DNA from: Tipula vernalis
Lineage: Eukaryota > Arthropoda > Insecta > Diptera > Tipulidae
Direction of reading: 5' to 3'
Assembly: GCA_958295665.1 (NCBI GenBank)
Contig: OY282558.1
Span: 330,495,106 to 330,559,105 of the forward strand
DNA: 64,000 bases
In this document: piece after piece, positions 61,965-64,000 of the stretch
How positions within the stretch are numbered: position 1 is the first letter of the stretch
Layout of the letters: the number at the start of each line of letters is the position of its first letter
Program-made: the position numbers and the translations under genes
Notes under the pieces: model-generated
Database searches by the model: none
What the model was told of the DNA's origin: nothing
Seen by the model: only the letters and a program-made list of their open reading frames with translations

Positions 61965-64000
61965 AAATCTGGTTGTTTTTTTTTGATTTTGGAAAAATTA
62001 TATGTCAATAAGAAGCTCAGAAACTTAAATTGATAATGAAAATTTTAGTTTGAAGATGTTCTTGTTGAAAAGCTTGGCAGAATATTTTAATTAGTTGAGA
62101 AGCGAGTTTGATTCGATTAACCAAAAAATAGTTGTTTTCCTGGTCAGAAGCAGACTTTCTTGAAGAAAATTGATCAGGAACATAAAAGAGTATCGAACGT
62201 TGCTACGTATTTATTTCTTTAATGAATTTCAGTTTTCTGATTTTTAAAATTCAGAATTTCGTTTTGTCGGAATTTTGTAGGCTCGAAATTTTGTGAGGAT
62301 GGCCAGTAATCAATTTTACATTGAAATAATACGAACGCTAACCAAATAATGAAGTTATAAGGGCGAGTCATGACCTTGATTGTCTGATATTAAAGTTCTG
62401 CGCTTCACTACCCACTAGAGTTAATATAATCCTAAGAAATACTGTTTAATGTTCTATCCGCCTGAATAAGTTGAGCACAGAAATAAGTTGTTTACAAACA
62501 AAAAAAAAAAAAAACGAATTGGATGCCAACCCATTTCGTAATAAGCATTAAAGCACATTTTAACCATAAAAAGACTCAATACTCTCAACATGACAAATTA
62601 ATTTTAGAATTTTAATTACCAGTAATAGACACAGAGAATAAACTATTTGCATTTTTAAAATGTATATTATGTTACGTACTTATGACATACAGAATATTAA
62701 TTTCATAATGAATAACCGTTAAGCATGAAACATGGCAATTTAAACACATCAGAGAAATATGTATGTGTTTTTATATTACATATAATTTATAATATCGGCA
62801 AAAAATTATATATTCTCTTGTATGTACATATGTATGACATACAAACAAAATAATTGTATGTAATATTAATTTTAATACCTAAATTTAGCAATAATACTAA
62901 ATCTATATCCGCTGAAAGTAAAATTGTGCAAAAAAAATCGATTAAATCAAGTGTAAACTTCCAGTCAATATTTAATACAATGATGAATGTTGTTAATGAT
63001 CTAGATTATCAACAAACTATAGCCCGTCAGTTTGGGCGCAAATTTATTTATAGGCTAACTATTATATTTGATGGTCGATATCTTTAATTAATTAAAATGC
63101 CAATCATAAATTAGTCATACATTTATTTATGATCAGGGTCAAGCGCAAGAGCAGAACAAGCATAATAATTGATGATTGTTATTGATTTTAACAAACTAAT
63201 TAAATTTATTTCTGAATGTTCCGCGTAAATTACTTTTAATTTTTAAGACTTGTCGTGTTCAACTTGCGGTTTAGTTGCATATGTCTAATAATTATATATG
63301 CAATTAATGTAATGTATATATACGTATTAATACTGTTAAAAGAGGGGTAATAGTAATCAGAGCGTTACAATATAATGTACAACCAGAAATAAAACAAAAT
63401 CGCGTACATACATATTTACAAACAGCCTGCCGAATTAAAATTTCCTTCAAGTATTATATTATTATCAAGGATTTCTTATTTTTAATAGATCTATTTTACC
63501 GAATACGGCTAATTGCAAACAAATAAAACCATGCGTGCAAAATTATACGAAAACAATGAAAACAAATGGATAAATAAATGCAAATTATTTATAAAAATAA
63601 TTTTCATGTCACGTCTTATATGATTAATTTACATAATTCAGAGATGATGAATAAATTCTAACAGAAAAAAAAAAAAAAAAATCAATGGCGTTGCTCTTAT
63701 TGTACCTATCCGAACAACAATTGAAAAAACTTTTAAACACGTTGAAATAATTTGTAATTTGTTTGTAACGCAAATCTTATTATAACACCCACTAACATTA
63801 TCGAATTAATCGCAAGTTGAAAGAAATTCAGGAAATTATTATCGAATGGAAATTTTAGATACTAAGCAATGGAATAATTTATCGACAAAATTCTTGTAAA
63901 ATGCTTGTCCTGCGTATATACGCGATATGTTTTGTGATGATGCGAGTATATTTATATTTAAGGTAGGTCTGCCAGCAAAGAATAAAACATTATGTTAAAT
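61965..64000. other. Non-coding stretch to the right edge
   Basis: Very AT-rich, with A-runs at 62500-62514 and 63666-63681. No gene, element border or RNA is recognised. Confidence 0.5.

Larger units (their letters stand above)
14310..64000 (-). other. Probable giant upstream intron of Hecw (or intron plus intergenic DNA)
   Basis: The exon at 14309 starts in mid-codon, so another coding exon must exist upstream. I see no minus-strand segment encoding the expected preceding HECW sequence, WW domains or C2 domain anywhere to 64000. The simplest reading is one intron of about 50 kb or more. Small exons could be missed by eye, and the far right could be intergenic if the missing exons sit in it unrecognised. 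Confidence 0.5.

Overview
The window is eukaryotic, very AT-rich and dense in repeats. It is most likely an insect, probably a fly. The protein matches, intron sizes (one over 11 kb, another probably about 50 kb) and the mix of mariner, hAT, LINE, tRNA-SINE and MITE relics all fit an insect chromosome. The exact species cannot be told from the sequence.

Only one host gene is supported: part of a HECW-type HECT ubiquitin ligase (Drosophila Hecw family) on the minus strand. Three internal coding exons are visible at 14118-14309, 2160-2548 and 1667-2082. Their splice sites and phases join perfectly (phase 2, then 1, then 0). They encode the pre-HECT linker and most of the HECT domain. The last part of the domain, with the catalytic cysteine, must lie left of base 1. 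The C2 and WW exons must lie right of base 64000, or are too small for me to see. Almost everything from 14.3 to 64 kb is therefore probably one very large intron, though I cannot exclude an unseen small exon.

The rest is a graveyard of mobile elements, many with readable boundaries. From left to right: a dispersed repeat (10-476, again at 16772-17220); a 226-bp MITE (3179-3404); a broken mariner relic (3576-4300); a field of short TGACTGAAA-type repeats (4640-5900); a LINE 3' end (6370-6760); a 1.8-kb element with terminal inverted repeats (6891-8705); a 3.2-kb inverted-repeat element carrying two tandem copies of captured cullin-2 gene fragments (9132-12317); a mariner deletion derivative (14876-15602); a 4-kb quasi-periodic tract bounded by 75-bp inverted repeats (21422-25389); several MITEs and foldbacks (27848, 28389, 33226, 46828, 47150, 47830, 54366); a hAT element with a perfect 8-bp target duplication that hosts a mariner relic and a tRNA-derived SINE (34196-36871); a 3.6-kb element with long diverged inverted repeats around a broken, unusual transposase-like gene (40987-44631); a near-complete but dead mariner (50217-51646); and a reverse-transcriptase scrap (56430-56560).

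The two most interesting structures are the transposon-like element that has picked up host cullin-2 exons together with an intron, and the long-inverted-repeat element that ties a widespread but poorly classified protein family (CFDTT motif) to a transposon architecture. I found no CRISPR array, operon, functional tRNA or rRNA gene. All homology calls are from recognition of family motifs, not from a database search.
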